From assembly GCF_013408095.1 (NCBI RefSeq), contig NZ_JACBZF010000004.1, positions 248,001 through 312,000 on the forward strand: a DNA stretch of 64,000 bases, written 5' to 3'. The notes under the pieces were generated by a model, which was not told the DNA's origin, did no database searches, and was given only the letters and a program-made list of their open reading frames with translations. This document shows, piece after piece, positions 1-9,047 of this stretch. How positions within the stretch are numbered: position 1 is the stretch's first letter; the number at the start of each line of letters is the position of its first letter. The DNA is from Novosphingobium marinum. GTDB taxonomy: Bacteria > Pseudomonadota > Alphaproteobacteria > Sphingomonadales > Sphingomonadaceae. Position numbers and translations under genes: made by a program.

Positions 1-1219
1 CGAAGTTCTTGAGGTCGCCGGCATGCTCGAAATCGACCTGCGCGGTGAAGAAGGTCGCGCTCCTGACCTTGTCCGCCTCGCCCTTGCGGGCAAGGACGGC
101 CAGAGTCGCGGCGAGCGTGGTTCCCGCCACGCAATAGCCGATCGTGTGCGCGGAGGGGACCTTCAGGCGTTCGCAGACCTTGTCGATCGCCTCGATCTGG
201 GCGGCGATGTAATCGTCCCATTCGAGGTCCGCCATGCTCGCATCCGCCGACTTCCAGGAGACCATGAAAACGGTCAGCCCCTGATCGACGGCCCATTTGA
301 CGAAGCTTTTCCTGGGGACGAGATCGAGGATGTAGAACCGGTTGATCCACGGCGGAAAGATGACGAGCGGCGCCTCGAGCACCTTCTCCGTCGTCGGCGC
401 GTACTGGATGAGCTGGAACAGCGGCGTCTCGTAAACCACCTTGCCGGGGGTCGCGGCGAGGTCCTTGCCCAGTTCGAAGGCCCTGGGATCCGAATGCGTC
501 AGCTGGCCGCGCGTCAGGTCCGAAAGCAGGTTTTCAAGGCCCTTGACCAAGCTTTCGCCCTTCGTCTCGCGCACCCGCTCGAGGGCCACGGGATTGGTCA
601 GCGGGAAGTTCGACGGGCTCAGCGCATCGAGCAGCATGCGTGTCGCGAAGACCATCTGCCGCTTCCTGGCAGGTTCGATCCCGTCGAGGTTCTCGGCGAT
701 CTGCTCGATGTTCTCGCTCAGCATCAGGTAAGCCTGGTGGACAATCGCGAAGAACGGATTTTCGCTCCAGCGCGGGTCCGAAAAGCGACGGTCCTTGCGC
801 GGCAGCTCGGGCGCTTCGCCCCCCTTCTCCTCGGCGCGCGGGCCGATGCCGTACTGGCCGAGCACGGTCTCGAACAGCGCGAGCCCGTCCTCCCAGAGCT
901 TCTTCTGCGTGTCGGGGTCGGACAGCGGCATCTGGCCGTACCAGCTGCTGTAGGTCGCGAACCATTTCGCCGGATCGGCATAGGGCGTCGGAGCCGCGCC
1001 GACCTTGCGCGCCTGCTCGGACTGGAAATCGATCAGCAGCTTCTGGAGCTTCTTGCCGGCCTCCGCCCACTGCGCGGCGTCGTCGGTATCCGGGACCGGG
1101 ATTTCCGTGCCGGGCAGCAGCGCTTCCATCATCTGCCTCGTCGCATCCGACTGGCTCTTCAAGAGCCCCGTGAAAGCGTCGATCACCTCGTCGGGCTGCT
1201 GCTTGGGACGGTCTGCCAT
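1..1219 (-). CDS. phaC: Class I poly(3-hydroxyalkanoate) synthase, 3' end outside window
   Basis: This enzyme polymerises 3-hydroxyacyl-CoA into polyhydroxyalkanoate storage granules. The first 406 codons are present; the gene runs off the left edge, so the catalytic Asp and His are not seen. The PhaC N-terminal region includes PPWINRFYILDL, and the alpha/beta-hydrolase box GYCVAG places the nucleophile Cys at residue 363, where the enzyme has Cys instead of the lipase Ser. The ATG at 1219 has AGGAG nine bases upstream. The gene is divergent from the aminotransferase at 1390 and the two share a 170-bp upstream region. Identity is firm; class I is inferred from the long N-terminus and the absence of a phaE partner in view. 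Confidence 0.95.
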   Translation of the reverse strand, partial: MADRPKQQPDEVIDAFTGLLKSQSDATRQMMEALLPGTEIPVPDTDDAAQWAEAGKKLQKLLIDFQSEQARKVGAAPTPYADPAKWFATYSSWYGQMPLSDPDTQKKLWEDGLALFETVLGQYGIGPRAEEKGGEAPELPRKDRRFSDPRWSENPFFAIVHQAYLMLSENIEQIAENLDGIEPARKRQMVFATRMLLDALSPSNFPLTNPVALERVRETKGESLVKGLENLLSDLTRGQLTHSDPRAFELGKDLAATPGKVVYETPLFQLIQYAPTTEKVLEAPLVIFPPWINRFYILDLVPRKSFVKWAVDQGLTVFMVSWKSADASMADLEWDDYIAAQIEAIDKVCERLKVPSAHTIGYCVAGTTLAATLAVLARKGEADKVRSATFFTAQVDFEHAGDLKNF

Positions 1220-1389
1220 GTCGCTACATCTCCTAAGGCCCGATCGCGATCGCCGTACGGGCGGGCTGCGCGGCCTCGTGCTCGGCGGGCATCCTAGACC
1301 CGCACATCGCCCGTTTGCCAGACTCTCTTTATCGATTACAGGGGGCGCCGTGCGGCAATCTGGCCGCGCAACAGCAATGTCGAGAGGTC

Positions 1390-2589
<1,200 letters not shown>

Positions 2590-2654
2590 GGTGACAAATC
2601 GTTTTGGAAGCGGCAACTTGAGCGTGTTTTCGGGCGGACGGGAAGACGATCCAA

Positions 2655-3386
2655 TTGCGCCTTTTTCGCTGGCTGTCTCCGGGCGGGATTCCTGACTGCT
2701 ACGACCTGCGCACCTGCGGCTGGAAACTCGAGCAGCGGCCCGGCCTGGCCCGCGCGGTTCCAGCACTGGCGCAGTTCGGAAACATCCCGCCGGCGCGTTG
2801 GATCGGGATCCTTGCTATGGCGAACGAGGCGCGACGCCATTCGATCATGCTCCTCGGCGTGCGAAGCGCGGCAGAGCGGGCAAGGATGCTCAGGCTCGGC
2901 TTCGGCGAAGTCGTCGGCGAGGCCATCGCCCTTCCCGAACTGGAAGCACGCGCGATGCGTCTGGGCGAAGCGATGGCGATGCTGCCTCCCCGCCGCACGA
3001 TCGGCCCGCTGATGCTCGACCTGATGGCGCGCGAGGCGTTCCTGGACGATCGTCCGCTCGCCCTGCATCCGCGCGAATTCGAATTGCTCTGGCGATTGGG
3101 CGAGGAAGCGGGCGGCGCGGTCTCGAGGTCTGCGCTGCTCAGGGACGTATGGCGCCTCGAATTCGTGCCGGAGACCAACAGCCTTGCCGTCCACGTCTCG
3201 CGCTTGCGGTCCAAGCTCGAGGCGGTCGGCCTCGGAGCGATGGTGGAAACCGTTCCCGGCGGATATGCCGTTCGTCCTGCCTTCGAAAACAGTCGCGAGA
3301 GTGCGGTGCCGCTTTCCCGCGCAGGCGATCCGGGCGACCATTTGATTTCCGCGCCGATCGTCCGCGAGGGTCGCCGGATTGATTAG
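2655..3386 (+). CDS. Winged-helix OmpR/PhoB-type regulator with degenerate receiver
   Basis: This 243-residue protein has a C-terminal OmpR/PhoB-type winged helix (about residues 115-215; LHPREFELLWRL and the recognition region VHVSRLRSKL, ending VPGGYAV). The N-terminal half is receiver-sized but lacks a recognisable phospho-acceptor Asp pocket, so it probably does not act as a classical response regulator, and no histidine kinase is adjacent. The start is TTG at 2655; no ATG gives a better fit to the conserved opening FRWLSPGGIPDCYDLR. Its stop codon overlaps that of the convergent mobA-like gene by four bases. Target genes are unknown. Confidence 0.8.
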   Translation: MRLFRWLSPGGIPDCYDLRTCGWKLEQRPGLARAVPALAQFGNIPPARWIGILAMANEARRHSIMLLGVRSAAERARMLRLGFGEVVGEAIALPELEARAMRLGEAMAMLPPRRTIGPLMLDLMAREAFLDDRPLALHPREFELLWRLGEEAGGAVSRSALLRDVWRLEFVPETNSLAVHVSRLRSKLEAVGLGAMVETVPGGYAVRPAFENSRESAVPLSRAGDPGDHLISAPIVREGRRID

Positions 3387-3916
3387 GTGCCGTCGCTCCG
3401 GCGTGAGAGCGCGGCGAGATCTGCGGGTGTGTTGACGTTCGCAACGGCTGCACCTTCCACCAGCCGCGCGTCGACCAGTTCGGCGAAACGCAGCATCGAA
3501 TGACGCTCGCCGGGATCGGACAGCAGCGCCTCCACTACGGAGACGGCATCGACCGGCCAGAGGCCGATGACAGGCTGGCTGGCGAAGCATGCGGGTGCGG
3601 GTCCGAGGGCTTCCGGCAGGTTTTCGGGAAGCCCGACCGAATCGACCCCGCAGGTCAGAACCAGATCGTATCCCTCGTCCCGCGCAAGCCGCAGCGCCGC
3701 CGCAATGCCGGCCAGCGGCCCCATGTCGGGGCGGGGCCAGTCGGGAATGGTCGGTGCCGGGGCGGTCGGGCGCCCGGCCACGACGACATATTCGCACCAG
3801 CCCGAAAGCGCGTCGACGGCGCGGGCCAGCAGCGTGTGCCCCTCGTGCTCGGCCAGCGCCTTGTCGCTGCCGAAGCGTGTCGAGCCACCGCCTGCGAGGA
3901 CCGCTCCCAACATCAT
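3383..3916 (-). CDS. mobA: MobA-like molybdenum cofactor guanylyltransferase
   Basis: This is a nucleotidyltransferase of 177 residues in the MobA/GlmU fold. MobA transfers GMP to molybdopterin to make the bis-MGD cofactor. The nucleotide-binding motif LAGGGSTRFGSDKAL is at the N-terminus and the central motif DMGPLAGI is present. Two ATG codons follow each other (3916 and 3913); 3916 is chosen because GAGG lies seven bases upstream, and the longer open frame lacks a binding site. No molybdoenzyme or other moa/moe gene is near, so the MobA assignment rests on motif and size; a related cytidylyl- or guanylyltransferase is possible. Confidence 0.82.
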   Translation of the reverse strand: MMLGAVLAGGGSTRFGSDKALAEHEGHTLLARAVDALSGWCEYVVVAGRPTAPAPTIPDWPRPDMGPLAGIAAALRLARDEGYDLVLTCGVDSVGLPENLPEALGPAPACFASQPVIGLWPVDAVSVVEALLSDPGERHSMLRFAELVDARLVEGAAVANVNTPADLAALSRRSDGT

Positions 3917-4032
3917 GCCACAACCTCGCCCGGCATCGTCCGGGGGCACGGGTTTGCGGCAAGCCGCCGAATCCGATTGCGCGGGCCACAAACCATTGTT
4001 AGGGCCGCCTTCCCACGCGAATACGCCCGGAC

Positions 4033-4106
4033 GGCCCGATGGCGGAGTGGTGACGCAGCGGACTGCAAATCCGTATACGCCGGTTCGATTCCGGCTCGGG
4101 CCTCCA
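4033..4106 (+). tRNA. tRNA-Cys (GCA anticodon)
   Basis: The 5' acceptor strand GGCCCGA pairs with TCGGGCC, followed by discriminator T and an encoded CCA end. The anticodon loop reads CTGCAAA, giving GCA for cysteine, and the T-loop GGTTCGATTCC is standard. The length is 74 nt including CCA. It lies between mobA and the convergent dehydrogenase gene. Confidence 0.96.
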
Positions 4107-4124
4107 TCCTGTTCGTCCGGCAGC

Positions 4125-5087
4125 TCAAGGCTTCATCAGCACCCTGCCGAAGGGATGGCCCTCGGCGACGAAGGTATGCGCCTCGCGCACCTGCGAGAGC
4201 GGGAACTCGCGTTCGACCGGCATCTGCAGCTCGCCCGAGGCGACCTTGGACGTGAGATCTGCCAGCATGTCGCGCACCCGCGTCGTGTGCATGTCGCGAC
4301 CGAACGATATGCCGTTCACGCGCATCGCCTTCCTGATGAGCTCGAAGAAGTTGAAGGTCGGCAACGTGCCCTCGGCGGCGCCGATCACCTGGTACCGGCC
4401 ATGCGGTCGCAGCGCTTCGACCAGCTTGTCCTTGCCGCGCCCGCCCGCGAGGTCGAGCACCATGTCGACGCCCTTGCCGCCCGTGATCTCCCTGCAGCGT
4501 TCGGCGATGTCCTCGCTCGTATAGTCGATGCCGTGGTGGAGGCCGAAGGGCTCGATGCGCGCGAGGCGGTCCTTGCCCGATGCCGTGCCGATGACCGTCG
4601 CGCCCGCCTTCGCGGCAAGCTGCACCGCCGAAAGCCCGACACCGCCTGCAGCGCCCTGCACCAGCACGGTCTCGCCCGGCGCGACGTCGCCGTACTCGAA
4701 CAGCGAATCGTGCGCGGTGCCGAACGGCACGGGGATCGTCGATGCCAGCCGCAGGTCGATGCCATCGGGCACGGCGTAGGCATAGTGCTCGGGAACCGCG
4801 AACAGTTCGGCGTGGCTGCCGTTCCAGTCGAACGCCATGACCCTGTCGCCCACGGCGAAGCGCGAAACTTCCGCACCGACCGCCTCGACGATGCCCGCCG
4901 CCTGATACCCCGGCACGAAAGGCTTCGTCCTCGGCGGAACGTGAATGCGGTTGAGCAGGTCGCCGCCCTCGATCGAGATCCACTCGACCCGCACGAGCAC
5001 GGTCTTCGCGCCGACTTCCGGATCGGGCAGGTCTCCGTACTCGAGCACTTCGGGGCCGCCGTTCTCGGTATACCAGGCTGCTTTCAT
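4125..5087 (-). CDS. Zinc-independent MDR-family NADPH:quinone oxidoreductase
   Basis: This 320-residue medium-chain dehydrogenase/reductase has an N-terminal GroES-like domain and a central Rossmann domain with the nucleotide motif GAAGGVG. It lacks the structural-zinc cysteine cluster, so it belongs with quinone oxidoreductases and enoyl reductases, which reduce quinones or activated double bonds with NAD(P)H. ATG 5087 (MKAAWYTENGG) is the conserved family start; a 14-codon upstream extension is unlikely. It ends 18 bases after the tRNA-Cys. Substrate is unknown. Confidence 0.88.
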   Translation of the reverse strand: MKAAWYTENGGPEVLEYGDLPDPEVGAKTVLVRVEWISIEGGDLLNRIHVPPRTKPFVPGYQAAGIVEAVGAEVSRFAVGDRVMAFDWNGSHAELFAVPEHYAYAVPDGIDLRLASTIPVPFGTAHDSLFEYGDVAPGETVLVQGAAGGVGLSAVQLAAKAGATVIGTASGKDRLARIEPFGLHHGIDYTSEDIAERCREITGGKGVDMVLDLAGGRGKDKLVEALRPHGRYQVIGAAEGTLPTFNFFELIRKAMRVNGISFGRDMHTTRVRDMLADLTSKVASGELQMPVEREFPLSQVREAHTFVAEGHPFGRVLMKP

Positions 5088-5194
5088 CGGGTCTTTCCGC
5101 CTCTCGTTCCGGATGGGACTTTGCGGCACCGGGCGGTGCCGATCGGGAACGCATACGACAGCGCGGACTGCTGCGGGTCAACCACCAATGCAAC

Positions 5195-5225
5195 GAGGCG
5201 GACCGCTGGGGGAGCGGTCCGCCTC
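5195..5225 (-). terminator. Perfect 13-bp hairpin downstream of urcA-type gene
   Basis: GAGGCGGACCGCT pairs perfectly with AGCGGTCCGCCTC around a five-base loop. It lies about 40 bases after the stop of the minus-strand UrcA gene and also upstream of the dehydrogenase gene. Neither side has a T-run, so it is not a textbook intrinsic terminator. It may stabilise the urcA 3' end. Confidence 0.5.
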
Positions 5226-5263
5226 ATGCTGCGGCGGTCACTTCGGGGGAAAGTGGCGGGAGA

Positions 5264-5557
5264 TCAGCCGCCGCGGCGAACGTTGTCGATAACCTGCGCC
5301 ATCTGGCTCTTGGCCTTGATCGAGGCGGCCTTGTAGCACTTCACCGATTCGGCAGAACGAAGGCGCGATCCGATGCGGGGCTCGTCGTAGCGGCAGGCCT
5401 CGCGAGCTGCGTCGTCCATGCGCTTTTCCAGTTCGACCTGGCCGGATACCGAGTTGAGGTCGAGATCGTCGTAGCGCACTTCGACGTCCTTGGCGAAGGC
5501 GGTGCCGGTGGTGAGAGCCATGCCCAGGGCGGCGGCGATTGCGAAAGTGGTCTTCAT
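5264..5557 (-). CDS. UrcA family protein, exported
   Basis: This 97-residue secreted protein has a clear signal peptide (MKTTFAIAAALGMALTTGTAFA, cleavage after AFA). The mature part, with VRYDDLDLNSVSGQVELEKRM and two Cys residues (ACRYDE, VKCYKA), fits the UrcA family, which is common in sphingomonads and has no established function; the Cys pair may form a disulphide. ATG 5557 is chosen because GAGGAGGA sits just upstream and the signal peptide begins there. It appears to be a single-gene transcript ending at the hairpin at 5195-5225. Confidence 0.86.
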   Translation of the reverse strand: MKTTFAIAAALGMALTTGTAFAKDVEVRYDDLDLNSVSGQVELEKRMDDAAREACRYDEPRIGSRLRSAESVKCYKAASIKAKSQMAQVIDNVRRGG

Positions 5558-5766
5558 GGTGTCTTCCTCCTCATCTTGCGTTGGTGGCCGTCTTGGCCGT
5601 TGCGATGAGTGTGTTCTGACAGGAACGGTCGCCGGTCTCACCTCGTCTTCGATTGCCGCGCGATTACGCTCGACCGGCGCTGGTCGTTTCTGACGAACGA
5701 CTTCGAACCTCGACGAACGACTTACCCGATACGACGAGCGTCGAGCCGATTACTGTGCGCGGAGGA

Positions 5767-6525
5767 CTAGAGCGACGAACCGCCGTCGACGACGAATTCC
5801 GCCCCGGTCGCGAAGGCCGATTCGTCGCTGGCAAGGTAGAGGCAGATCGCCGCGATCTCGTCCGGCTTGCCGATCCGACCGACCGGGTGACCCCGCACCC
5901 ATTCGTCGAACAGCGCCTCGGGCTCGTCGGACTGGGCCATGACCTTGTCGAGTATCGGTGTGTGAATCACCCCGGGGTGCACCGAATTGCAACGCATGCC
6001 GTAACCCTGGCGCGCATAGTGAAGCGCGATCGATTTCGTCATGTGCGCAACACCCGCCTTCGCTGCGTTGTAGCCCGCCAGGTAGTGCGAGGCCTTGATG
6101 CTGGCCATCGAGGCGATGTTGATCACCGAACCGCCGGTTCGCTTCATCAGCGGAATGACGTGCTTGCAGCCGAGGAATACGCCGACGAGATCGATGTCGA
6201 GCATGTGTCGGAACGCCTCGACATCAAGGTCCTCGACCGAACCGACCGTGGTGATCCCTGCGCAGTTGACGAGGACGTCGACCCGCCCGTGACGCTCACC
6301 GACCGCGCCGAAAGCGTCGATCCAGTCCTGCTCCTTCGTGACGTCGAGACCGAGCGCGCTGGCCGCCGCGCCGATTTCGGTGGCCAGCGTGCCTGCCCCC
6401 TCCTCGTCGATGTCGGCGAGCACCACCGTGGCGCCCTCCGCTGCGAAGCCCTTGGCAATCGCGGCGCCGAGTCCTGATGCCGCCCCTGTCACCAGTGCCG
6501 TCTTGCCTTCGATCCTGCCCGCCAC
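5767..6525 (-). CDS. Short-chain dehydrogenase/reductase
   Basis: This is a classical SDR of 252 residues. It shows the cofactor motif TGAASGLG, the NCAG motif, the catalytic Ser in NIASMAS and the YNAAK catalytic Tyr/Lys pair. LADID after the second strand favours NAD(H). The start is taken as GTG 6525, nine bases after GAGGAG; an upstream GTG at 6558 would put that ribosome site inside the coding region. The C-terminus ends FVVDGGSSL as usual for the family. Substrate is unknown. It has no co-directional neighbour close enough to form an operon. Confidence 0.88.
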   Translation of the reverse strand: MAGRIEGKTALVTGAASGLGAAIAKGFAAEGATVVLADIDEEGAGTLATEIGAAASALGLDVTKEQDWIDAFGAVGERHGRVDVLVNCAGITTVGSVEDLDVEAFRHMLDIDLVGVFLGCKHVIPLMKRTGGSVINIASMASIKASHYLAGYNAAKAGVAHMTKSIALHYARQGYGMRCNSVHPGVIHTPILDKVMAQSDEPEALFDEWVRGHPVGRIGKPDEIAAICLYLASDESAFATGAEFVVDGGSSL

Positions 6526-6696
6526 GTTCGCATTCTCCTCGTTGAGCCCGGACGGCACTCAAGCCGTTCGCCCGCACGGGAACCACCTGCCCAAAACGCC
6601 AGTCCTCGCCGGATCGCGCGCACCGCGGCCGCGCCTCACCAAACCCCTTGCACCGGTGCCCGCCCGCCGGTAAAGGCCGCCACCTGCCCGGCGCAG

Positions 6697-6772
6697 GCCG
6701 CTTTAGCTCAGTTGGTAGAGCATCGCATTCGTAATGCGGGGGTCACAGGTTCGAGTCCTGTAAGCGGCACCA
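6697..6772 (+). tRNA. tRNA-Thr (CGT anticodon)
   Basis: GCCGCTT pairs with AAGCGGC, followed by discriminator A and an encoded CCA. The D-arm is TAGCTCAGTTGGTAGAGCA, the anticodon stem-loop is CGCATTCGTAATGCG with CGT for threonine, and the T-arm contains GGTTCGAGTCC. The length is 76 nt including CCA. It lies 59 bases before tspO. Confidence 0.96.
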
Positions 6773-6831
6773 TTTGCATCCCGTCATCATGTGAATTGCT
6801 TCGCGCACCTGCGGCCCCTAGGCTGCAGGCC

Positions 6832-7314
6832 ATGAGTTTCGAGGTCATCTTCGCCATCGCATGGGCTGTCATTCTCGCCGGCGGGGGCGGGCTGCTGACG
6901 ACGATCGACGAGTGGTACCACGACCTCGAGAAGCCGCGGTGGCAGCCGCCGGACTGGCTGTTCGGTCCGGCGTGGACGATCATCCTCGGCCTGGCCGCGT
7001 GGGCTTTCGTGCTGGCGTGGCGTGGCACTGTCAGCGAAAACGACCGGCAACTGCTGCTGACGCTCTACGGCGCGAACTTCGTCTTCCACTTCCTGTGGTC
7101 GCCGCTGTTCTTCAAGGCGCGGCGACCGGACTGGGCGCTTCTGGAAGTACCGTTCCTGTGGGTCTCGGTCCTGGCGATGTGCATCGGTATTCGGCAGTGG
7201 TCGGAGCTCGCCAGCTGGCTGATCGTGCCTTATCTGGCGTGGGTGAGTTTCGCCTCGATCCTCAACGCGCAGATCGTCCGGCTTAACAAGCCGTTTGCAA
7301 GGACGAGACCGTGA
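6832..7314 (+). CDS. tspO: TspO/MBR tryptophan-rich sensory protein
   Basis: This 160-residue protein has five predicted membrane helices and is rich in Trp. TspO proteins bind porphyrins and related tetrapyrroles in the outer or inner membrane and modulate pigment and stress genes in alphaproteobacteria. Family landmarks include KPRWQPPDWLFGPAW and NFVFHFLWSPLFF. The open frame continues upstream into tRNA-Thr, so ATG 6832 is taken as the start; its binding site is weak. The stop codon overlaps the start of the cytochrome c gene by one base, so the two are probably translated together. Confidence 0.9.
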   Translation: MSFEVIFAIAWAVILAGGGGLLTTIDEWYHDLEKPRWQPPDWLFGPAWTIILGLAAWAFVLAWRGTVSENDRQLLLTLYGANFVFHFLWSPLFFKARRPDWALLEVPFLWVSVLAMCIGIRQWSELASWLIVPYLAWVSFASILNAQIVRLNKPFARTRP

Positions 7315-7691
7315 TGCGGCGCGGCATCCGCCCGATGCGGTCGCCGGGCACGGCATTGCCCGCGCTTGCGCTCCTGTCTGCGTGCGCATCGCCGCCGGGA
7401 ACCGTATCCACCGCTCACGAGGCGGAGCAGATAACGTCCCGGGCAGCGCAGGGACTTTCGTTTGCGCGCGAGCGCTGCGCGACCTGCCATGCGATCGAGC
7501 CGCTGCGCATCTCGCCCAACCCCGAGGCTCCGGCCTTTTCATCGATCGCCGGACGGGAGGGGCTGACCTACGAAACCCTGCAGGCGTTCCTCCAGGATTC
7601 GCACAACTATCCGGTCGCGATGGATTTCACCCTCGCCCCAGACCATGCCGAGGACCTGGCAGCCTACCTGCTGACATTGCGGGCCGACTGA
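7314..7691 (+). CDS. Small lipid-anchored cytochrome c
   Basis: This 125-residue protein has a signal sequence ending in a lipobox (LLSAC), so the mature protein is probably lipid-anchored in the periplasm. One haem-binding motif CATCH is present and a Met in PVAMDF could be the sixth ligand. It fits small class I cytochromes c that carry electrons. The ATG at 7314 overlaps the TGA of tspO, with a GTG three bases earlier as an alternative. Coupling to tspO suggests a shared role in haem or redox sensing, which is inference. The TGA stop lies in the palindrome at 7689-7700. Confidence 0.85.
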   Translation: MRRGIRPMRSPGTALPALALLSACASPPGTVSTAHEAEQITSRAAQGLSFARERCATCHAIEPLRISPNPEAPAFSSIAGREGLTYETLQAFLQDSHNYPVAMDFTLAPDHAEDLAAYLLTLRAD

Positions 7692-7697
7692 GCGCGC

Positions 7698-7934
7698 TCA
7701 GCGCTTCCACAGCCAGTAGAGGATCGCGAGATTGACGAGCGGCGCCCCGACGCCGAGCGCGACCGAGACCAGGCCGAGCCTGTCTCCGATGATGTTCCAC
7801 GGAAAACCGAGCGGCATCAGGAAGACACCGGCCAGCGGATCCTGCGCCTGTCCGAACCAGCCGAAGGTGCCGATCAGGAACAGCGCGAGCGCGAATACGT
7901 AAAGAGCAAAGAATCCCCAGAAGACCCACTTCAT
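7698..7934 (-). CDS. Small two-helix membrane protein, unknown function
   Basis: This 78-residue protein has two hydrophobic segments (about residues 3-27 and 52-76) separated by a short Gly/Pro-rich loop with GFPWNIIGDR. I do not recognise a characterised family. ATG 7934 is chosen, with AAAGGGG about ten bases upstream; a nine-codon longer form is possible. The gene converges on the cytochrome c gene, and both stop codons lie in the palindrome TGAGCGCGCTCA. Confidence 0.6.
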   Translation of the reverse strand: MKWVFWGFFALYVFALALFLIGTFGWFGQAQDPLAGVFLMPLGFPWNIIGDRLGLVSVALGVGAPLVNLAILYWLWKR

Positions 7935-8068
7935 CGCGACAAGCCCCTTTGCTCGCAACACCCCTCACGACGCTAGGCCAAAGCCCGAATGCAATCAAAT
8001 CGCGGAAGCCAACCTCGTCGCCGATATGTCATTCGCAAGAAATAACATTGCCCCGCGCATCCTGGTCG

Positions 8069-8094
8069 GGCACAAATTGGCTCGGAGGACGTTT
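8069..8094 (+). promoter_or_regulatory. Candidate EcfG-type general stress promoter for glsB-like gene
   Basis: GGCAC (8069-8073), 16 bases, then CGTTT (8090-8094) differ by one base from the alphaproteobacterial general-stress consensus GGAAC-N16/17-CGTT. The start of transcription would be about 25 bases before the ATG at 8126. GlsB-type genes are often in this regulon. The single mismatch and short motif keep this tentative. Confidence 0.45.
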
Positions 8095-8125
8095 ACTAGC
8101 GGTCAGGCCTTAAGAGGAGGAACTT

Positions 8126-8392
8126 ATGGGTTGGATTATTGCATTGATCGTAGGCGGTGTCGCCGGCTGGCTGGCCAGCATGGTCATGAACCGCGATGCC
8201 TCGATGGGAATTTTCTGGAATATCGTTGTCGGCTGCATCGGCTCGCTGATCGGCAACGCCGTCGCCGGACCGCTTCTCGGTATCAGCGGAAGCGTTCAGG
8301 AATTCTCTATCACCGGGCTCATCATCGCCTTCGTAGGCGCCGTGATCCTGCTCGGCATCGTGAACCTCGTCCAGCGCAAGCGCATTCGCTGA
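8126..8392 (+). CDS. GlsB/YeaQ/YmgE family stress membrane protein
   Basis: This 88-residue, glycine-rich protein has three predicted membrane helices (MGWIIALIVGGVAGWLAS, a central NIVVGCIGSLIGN segment, and ITGLIIAFVGAVILLGIVNL). It matches the transglycosylase-associated/GlsB family of small inner-membrane stress proteins, which has no known biochemical activity. AAGAGGAGG precedes the ATG. It is a single-gene unit with a candidate stress promoter before it and a strong intrinsic terminator after it. Confidence 0.9.
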   Translation: MGWIIALIVGGVAGWLASMVMNRDASMGIFWNIVVGCIGSLIGNAVAGPLLGISGSVQEFSITGLIIAFVGAVILLGIVNLVQRKRIR

Positions 8393-8416
8393 CAGCCTGG
8401 AACAACGGACAGCAAG

Positions 8417-8451
8417 CTCCCGCCAGCTGCGAAGCCGGCGGGAGTTTTCTT
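8417..8451 (+). terminator. Intrinsic terminator after glsB-like gene
   Basis: CTCCCGCC (8417-8424) pairs with GGCGGGAG (8437-8444), followed by TTTTCTT. It overlaps the stop codon of the convergent VOC gene. Confidence 0.88.
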
Positions 8452-8995
8452 ATGGAGTGACCTCGGCGCCGGGCATCGGCCGCAGCAGGTCGTTTCCGTC
8501 CCAGCCTTTCGCCGCTTCGCGCACGAGCGAGAAAATGCCGAGGACGTCCTCGCGCCCCTCGATCATTTCGATGACCATGCCGTACTCCTTCCGGCAATCG
8601 ACGTAAGAGAACGGGGTTCCGCCGGCCGACGTCGCAGTCGCAAGGGCGACCGGGTTGCCCAGCCGGGCCTCCGCTTCCTTCAGGTCGTCGACGACGACGC
8701 CGTAGTGGTGGAGTACGCAGCCGCCGGTCATCGCATGGCTGTAGGCCGAAGGCTTGTCGCTGTGCGGGCGGATGAATTCGATCTGCATCGGACCAAGCTG
8801 ACCGACGACGAGGTCCATCGGCAGGTCCTGTGGTTCGCCGAGGTAGGTCCATTCGGGAAATTTCACGCCGGCAAGCATGAAAAACGGCCCCGCCCCCCAT
8901 TCGCGATGCCATTTGGCGACGGCCGCCTCGATATCGTCGGTTACGTAGCAGATCTGGTCGATGTGGCCGATACCGGGCTGATCGTTGTTTCGCAT
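8450..8995 (-). CDS. VOC (glyoxalase-fold) family protein
   Basis: This 181-residue protein has the vicinal oxygen chelate fold, seen as two repeated beta-alpha-beta-beta-beta modules. Likely metal ligands are His11 (GHIDQ), Glu in MQIEFI, His in HHYGVVVDD and Glu in MVIEMIEG, the usual H/E pairs. The architecture resembles methylmalonyl-CoA epimerase and bile-acid/lactoylglutathione-lyase-like VOC proteins, but the substrate is not readable. GGGAGAG precedes ATG 8995. It follows the NHL protein gene on the same strand after about 50 bases and may share its transcript. Confidence 0.85.
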   Translation of the reverse strand: MRNNDQPGIGHIDQICYVTDDIEAAVAKWHREWGAGPFFMLAGVKFPEWTYLGEPQDLPMDLVVGQLGPMQIEFIRPHSDKPSAYSHAMTGGCVLHHYGVVVDDLKEAEARLGNPVALATATSAGGTPFSYVDCRKEYGMVIEMIEGREDVLGIFSLVREAAKGWDGNDLLRPMPGAEVTP

Positions 8996-9047
8996 GGTCT
9001 CTCCCGCTTTCCATCTGGCTTGAGCCAGCTTTCGCGCACACGTTATC

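Noticed and set aside
6712..6831. N-terminal extension of TspO through tRNA-Thr
   Set aside because: The open frame overlaps the tRNA gene and adds residues foreign to the TspO family; the ATG at 6832 begins the conserved protein.
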